Below, piece by piece: positions 32,633 through 35,894 of a DNA stretch of 35,894 nucleotides. A model generated the notes under the pieces. That model saw only the letters and a list, made by a program, of their open reading frames with translations, did not search any database and was not told the origin of the DNA. The stretch is taken from NCBI GenBank assembly GCA_027482995.1, contig JAIXVM010000064.1, positions 1 to 35,894 on the forward strand. Reading direction: 5' to 3'. Made by a program: the position numbers and the translations under genes. The stretch's first letter is position 1. Each line of letters begins with the position of its first letter. This DNA comes from Hyphomonadaceae bacterium (GTDB lineage Bacteria > Pseudomonadota > Alphaproteobacteria > Caulobacterales > Hyphomonadaceae).

Positions 32633-34381
32633 ATGGAACAGATCATCGAAAACACCGCCGCCGGTCACGGCCCCAGCCCCACGCTGATCAAGGACCTGCT
32701 GGTCTTCCTCATCGCCGCCGGCATCCTCGTGCCCGCGATGCGCTGGCTGAAAGTGCCGGCCGTCATTGGCTTCATCCTCGCAGGCCTCGCGCTCGGCCCG
32801 TTCGCGCTGGGCCGTCTCGCGCAGGATTATCCGGTCCTGCAATTCTTCTCGATCTCCTCGGCCGAAGCGGCGCTGCCCTTTGCCGAACTCGGCGTGCTGT
32901 TCCTCCTGTTCCTGCTCGGCGTCGAGTTCTCGTTCGAGAAGCTCTGGGCGCTGCGCCGCGTCGTGCTGGGCGCGGGCGGCCTGCAGTCCGCGCTCAGCGC
33001 CGTGGCCATCGCGGGCGTCGCCATTGCGTTCGGCCTCGATCTTCCCGTCGCGATGATCCTGGGCCTCGCGCTGGCGCTCTCGTCCACCGCCATCGTCATG
33101 CAGCTCCTCGTCGAGGAAAAGCGCGCCGCCCAGCCGGTTGGCCGCGCCGCGCTCGGCGTGCTTCTCTTCCAGGATATCCTGGTTGCGCCGATCCTGATCT
33201 TCGTCGGCTTTGCCGCCTTGAAGACCGACGCGAACATGGCGGGCGTGCTGCTCGACGCCCTCGTGCGCGGCTTCATCGCCCTCGTCATCATCTGGGCCAT
33301 CGGCAACTACCTGCTTGGCAGCGTGTTCCGTCTCGCCGCCGCCAGCGGGGGACGTGACTTCCTGATGGCGCTGACCCTGCTCACCGTGGTGGGCGCCGCC
33401 GCCATCACCTACAGCGCCGGCCTGTCGCTGGCCCTCGGCGCCTTCCTCGCCGGGCTGCTCGTCGGCGAGACCGAGTTCAAACACCAGACCGAGGTGGACC
33501 TTGAGCCCTTCAAGGGTCTCCTGCTCGGTCTCTTCTTCATCACCGTTGGCATGAGCCTCAACCTGCCGGTCATTGCCGCGCAGTTCGGCTGGATCATGCT
33601 CGCGCTCGCCGGGCTTGTCGCGGTGAAGGTCGTCATCGCCTATGCCGCCTGCCGGTTGTTTGCCGGCAACCATCCGCTGTCGCTGGAAGCGGCCATGCTG
33701 CTCGCGCCCGCCGGTGAGTTTGCCTTCGTCATTCTCACTGCCGCGCGCGCAGCCGATGCGATCCCCGAAGCGCCGGCCGTCTTTGCCTCGGCAGTGGCCG
33801 GTCTCTCCATGCTGGTGACACCGCTGCTCGGCCAGCTTGGCCGCCGGCTCGCCCAGCGCCGCGCCGGTGATCGCGGCCTGCCGCAACAGATGGATCTCGA
33901 ACACCTCACCGGACACGTCATCCTCGCGGGGTATGGCCGTGTCGGTCAGTCGATCGCGCGCCTGCTCGCCGATGAGGAAGCCGCCATCCTCGCGCTCGAC
34001 CGGGAGCCGGACAAGATCCGCATCGCCCGCAAGGGCGGGCTACATGCCTATGTGGGCGACGCTGCCCGCGCCGAATTCCTCAATGCCACCGGCATCGAAC
34101 GGGCGGCGAGGCTGATCGTCACCGTGGATGACCCCGAACGCGCCGAGGCGATGGTGCGCGCCGCCCTCGCCATCCGCCCGGACCTCACCGTGCTTGCCCG
34201 CGCGCATGACGGCGAGCATATGGCCCGCCTCACCGAAGCGGGCGCCGACCATGTCGTGCCCGAGGCCATCGAGTCCGGCCTGCAGATGGTGCAATTCGCG
34301 CTGGAAGTCTTCGGTTACGACACCGAAACCGTCCGTGACCGGATCGCCCAGGCCCGCGACGAAGAGTACCGCAAGGCGTGA
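32633..34381 (+). CDS. Kef-type K+/H+ antiporter (CPA2 family) with RCK/TrkA-N domain
   Basis: A 582-residue cation:proton antiporter. Residues about 20-410 hold around twelve membrane helices with CPA2 motifs (G-F-I-L-A-G-L-A-L-G-P, L-L-F-L-L-G-V-E-F-S, L-A-L-S-S-T-A-I-V-M-Q-L-L, L-F-Q-D-I-L-V-A-P, and G-A-F-L-A-G-L-L-V-G-E-T). The C-terminal RCK_N domain begins V-I-L-A-G-Y-G-R-V-G-Q-S-I-A near residue 430, a Rossmann site for NAD(H) or glutathione-type ligands. Neither an RCK_C domain nor a neighbouring KefF/KefG ancillary subunit gene is seen. Its role would be K+ efflux or pH/electrophile protection. GGGAGG precedes the ATG by five bases. Confidence 0.93.
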   Translation: MEQIIENTAAGHGPSPTLIKDLLVFLIAAGILVPAMRWLKVPAVIGFILAGLALGPFALGRLAQDYPVLQFFSISSAEAALPFAELGVLFLLFLLGVEFSFEKLWALRRVVLGAGGLQSALSAVAIAGVAIAFGLDLPVAMILGLALALSSTAIVMQLLVEEKRAAQPVGRAALGVLLFQDILVAPILIFVGFAALKTDANMAGVLLDALVRGFIALVIIWAIGNYLLGSVFRLAAASGGRDFLMALTLLTVVGAAAITYSAGLSLALGAFLAGLLVGETEFKHQTEVDLEPFKGLLLGLFFITVGMSLNLPVIAAQFGWIMLALAGLVAVKVVIAYAACRLFAGNHPLSLEAAMLLAPAGEFAFVILTAARAADAIPEAPAVFASAVAGLSMLVTPLLGQLGRRLAQRRAGDRGLPQQMDLEHLTGHVILAGYGRVGQSIARLLADEEAAILALDREPDKIRIARKGGLHAYVGDAARAEFLNATGIERAARLIVTVDDPERAEAMVRAALAIRPDLTVLARAHDGEHMARLTEAGADHVVPEAIESGLQMVQFALEVFGYDTETVRDRIAQARDEEYRKA

Positions 34382-34391
34382 GGCAAGGCCC

Positions 34392-35285
34392 TCACATCCC
34401 CTTGGCGATCTCTGCAAACACCCCTCGCAGCCAGCTCAGTGCCGGGTCTTCGGAATTTTCCCGCCGCCAGTAGAGCACGCTCGCCAGCATCGGCGAGGCA
34501 ATCGGCAGGTCGCGCACGAGCAGGCCGGAGGCCTCCGCCATCGGGCGCGGCGCGACGAGCGCCAGCTGCGTCTGGCGCACCGCTTCGATGGCGGGCTGGT
34601 GGTTCGGCAAGCGCAGCGCCGGCGTGATCCGCCCGCCCGCCGCGCGCGCCATTTCCTCGACAAGGCTGCGCCCTTCGCGGCGGCTGGAGACGGCGATGTG
34701 GCGCAGCGCAAAGAACCGCTCCGCCGTCAGCTTCTTGTCCGCAAGCGGATGATCGGGCGCCAGCATGCAGGCATAGGGGGTCGAGAACAGCACTTCGCGC
34801 TCCATGTTGGCGCCGCGCAGGTCCGGCACGTCGATCGCCAGATCCAGCCGTCCGGAGGCGAGCTCGGTCGAGATCGACGCCCGGTCGATCTGGCTCCACG
34901 CGATCCTGAGGCCCGGCGCCACCGCTTCGAGCCGGCGCGCCATCGGCGGCACCAGCATGTAGGCCGAGGCATCACGCGCCGAGATGTTGAACACACGGGT
35001 CGAACGCGCGGGGTCGAATTCCGAGCGCGGCTCGAGCCCCGCCCGCAGCCGGTCGAGCGCGTCGCGCACCGCCGGCATCAGCGCTTCGGCCATCGCGGTC
35101 GGCTTCACGCCGCGCCCTTCGCGCACGAACAGGGGATCCTCAAAGTGAAGCCGCAGCCGGGCGAGGGCGTTACTGACGGCGGGTTGCGTGATGTGCAGCG
35201 TTTCGCTCGCCCGCGTCAGGCTACGCTCCGCATACACCGCTTCCAGCACGGGCAGGAGGTTCAGATCGAGCGATCGCAGGTTCAT
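34392..35285 (-). CDS. LysR-family regulator, NodD/SyrM-like subgroup
   Basis: A 297-residue regulator. The N-terminus M-N-L-R-S-L-D-L-N-L-L-P-V-L-E-A-V-Y-A-E-R-S-L-T-R-A-S is the form typical of the NodD/NahR/LeuO branch, with I-T-Q-P-A-V-S-N-A-L-A-R-L-R as recognition helix and D-P-L-F-V-R just after. The effector domain begins about residue 95 (F-N-I-S-A-R-D-A-S-A-Y-M). Members of this branch often bind ATC-N9-GAT sites, and one lies 18 bases upstream of its start (35303-35317), suggesting autoregulation. The effector is unknown. No gene of an obvious pathway is divergent from it within the window; the TauE/SafE gene is upstream on the same strand. Confidence 0.93.
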   Translation of the reverse strand: MNLRSLDLNLLPVLEAVYAERSLTRASETLHITQPAVSNALARLRLHFEDPLFVREGRGVKPTAMAEALMPAVRDALDRLRAGLEPRSEFDPARSTRVFNISARDASAYMLVPPMARRLEAVAPGLRIAWSQIDRASISTELASGRLDLAIDVPDLRGANMEREVLFSTPYACMLAPDHPLADKKLTAERFFALRHIAVSSRREGRSLVEEMARAAGGRITPALRLPNHQPAIEAVRQTQLALVAPRPMAEASGLLVRDLPIASPMLASVLYWRRENSEDPALSWLRGVFAEIAKGM

Positions 35286-35302
35286 GGTAAACGCGTCTTG
35301 TT

Positions 35303-35317
35303 ATCACGGAGCGTGAT
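35303..35317. promoter_or_regulatory. nod-box-like LysR operator (ATC-N9-GAT)
   Basis: ATCACG-GAG-CGTGAT is a six-base inverted repeat with a three-base centre. It satisfies both the general LysR rule T-N11-A and the nod-box core ATC-N9-GAT. It lies 18-32 bases before the ATG of a NodD-like LysR gene. Confidence 0.6.
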
Positions 35318-35406
35318 GAGCCTTCTTCATAAGATAAAGTAGCCGAATAGTCGAGACTGGGGCATAAGGCAGGCGGGGGAGTGGAGTAACCTGCATGCCT
35401 GCCGTG

Positions 35407-35894
35407 CTAAAGCCAGCCCGCCGCCTTCAGCAGCATCGCCGCGCCAATGGCGGTGACCAGCCATTTCATCGCCCGCTTGAAATCGACATCGCTCATGCGC
35501 TCGAGCAGCTTGCCGCCGAAGGTGGTGCCGATCATCGACAGCGGAATCGCCAGGCCAAAAAACCAGAGGGGCGGCCAGAGAGCCGCGTTGCCACCGGCCC
35601 CGCCAGCCGTGATCAACGGAACGCTCCAGAACCCGATCTTCACAAGATGGGCGAGCACCTGCGTTACCGCCTTGGTGGCGACAATCGCGCGCCGGTCCAT
35701 GGGGGTCGCAACGAAAAAGATGTCCAGCAAGGGTCCCGCGACGCCCCCCAGCGTATTCAGGGCCTGAACTGCAAAACCCGCAAGTTCCGCCTGGCCTCGC
35801 TTGAGTATGTCCAGGCTGAGCCAGCCTTTCGGCAGCCAGACGAGCAGGGACGTGAAGGCCAGCAACAGGTAGACGGCGCGCGCCTCGGGGCGCG
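35407..35894 (-). CDS. TauE/SafE-family membrane permease (partial, N-terminus outside window)
   Basis: The C-terminal 160 or so residues of a sulphite/organosulphonate exporter-like permease. The family block G-P-L-L-D-I-F-F-V-A-T-P-M-D-R-R-A-I-V-A-T-K-A is interrupted only by family-typical residues and is followed by V-T-Q-V-L-A-H-L-V-K-I-G-F-W. The final helices end L-L-K-A-A-G-W-L. The reading frame is open through the window edge, so the TTG at 35865 is not the start. Substrates in this family include sulphite, sulphoacetate and others; none can be assigned. It is on the same strand as, and 121 bases upstream of, the LysR gene. Confidence 0.9.
   Translation of the reverse strand, partial: RPEARAVYLLLAFTSLLVWLPKGWLSLDILKRGQAELAGFAVQALNTLGGVAGPLLDIFFVATPMDRRAIVATKAVTQVLAHLVKIGFWSVPLITAGGAGGNAALWPPLWFFGLAIPLSMIGTTFGGKLLERMSDVDFKRAMKWLVTAIGAAMLLKAAGWL

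Noticed and set aside
32600-33916. Minus-strand open frame opposite the Kef antiporter gene
   Set aside because: Its His/Glu/Gln/Arg-rich product is the typical antisense of membrane-protein codons; the plus-strand gene is certain.

Overview
The window looks like ordinary chromosome from a GC-rich alphaproteobacterium, probably in or near the Hyphomonadaceae/Caulobacterales. That placement is an inference from high GC, a TIGR02301-type protein, many lipobox-bearing exported proteins, several crotonase paralogues, and an intergenic repeat whose core resembles one I recall from Rhizobiales. I see no tRNA, rRNA, CRISPR array, insertion sequence, phage gene or recognisable defence system. Genes are tightly packed and no gap between genes exceeds about 200 bases.

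Layout. 1-4043: a truncated M20 amidohydrolase lipoprotein (-), an unusual DAACS-family transporter with a TTG start (-), and a secreted ricin-B-like protein (+). 4064-7712: a Slt-type lytic transglycosylase (-) divergent from dapA and smpB (+). 7765-12978 (-): a run of TIGR02301 protein, gamma-glutamyltransferase, family-5 uracil-DNA glycosylase, APH-like kinase and zinc alcohol dehydrogenase, with a palindromic repeat inside the run and another at its end. 12958-16244 (+): 2-hydroxyacid dehydrogenase, PQQ-type sugar dehydrogenase and CorA. The first gene of this run overlaps the 5' end of the opposite run by 21 bases. 16254-17742: a SRPBCC lipoprotein divergent from a LysR regulator. 17747-23884 (-): nitronate monooxygenase, enoyl-CoA hydratase, a possible 39-residue ORF, Kup, an alpha/beta hydrolase, an AraC/GyrI-like regulator and a small conserved protein.

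24082-24835: two small exported acidic low-complexity proteins (+), closed by a strong UUCG terminator. 24861-27404 (-): an RNA m5U methyltransferase, a Nudix hydrolase and an SDR. 27480-28937 (+): patatin and a small secreted protein. 28966-29526 (-): rsmD. 29641-34381 (+): crotonase, tadA, crotonase, a DUF2975-like membrane protein with an HTH regulator, and a Kef-type K+/H+ antiporter. 34392-35894 (-): a LysR regulator with a nod-box-like operator and a truncated TauE/SafE protein.

Functional themes are housekeeping (DapA, SmpB, TadA, RsmD, RlmD/TrmA-like enzyme, Slt), cation transport (CorA, Kup, Kef) and acyl-CoA metabolism (three crotonases, APH-like kinase). The most interesting signals are regulatory: a 23-bp palindrome overlapping the promoter of the DUF2975-HTH pair, a leader before the Kef gene with competing stems, and the overlapping divergent start codons at 12958-12978. 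At protein level the DAACS transporter has lost its NMDGT motif, one crotonase has an altered oxyanion-hole motif, and the ricin-B protein has a large unrecognised region. I did not find a convincing new multi-gene system.
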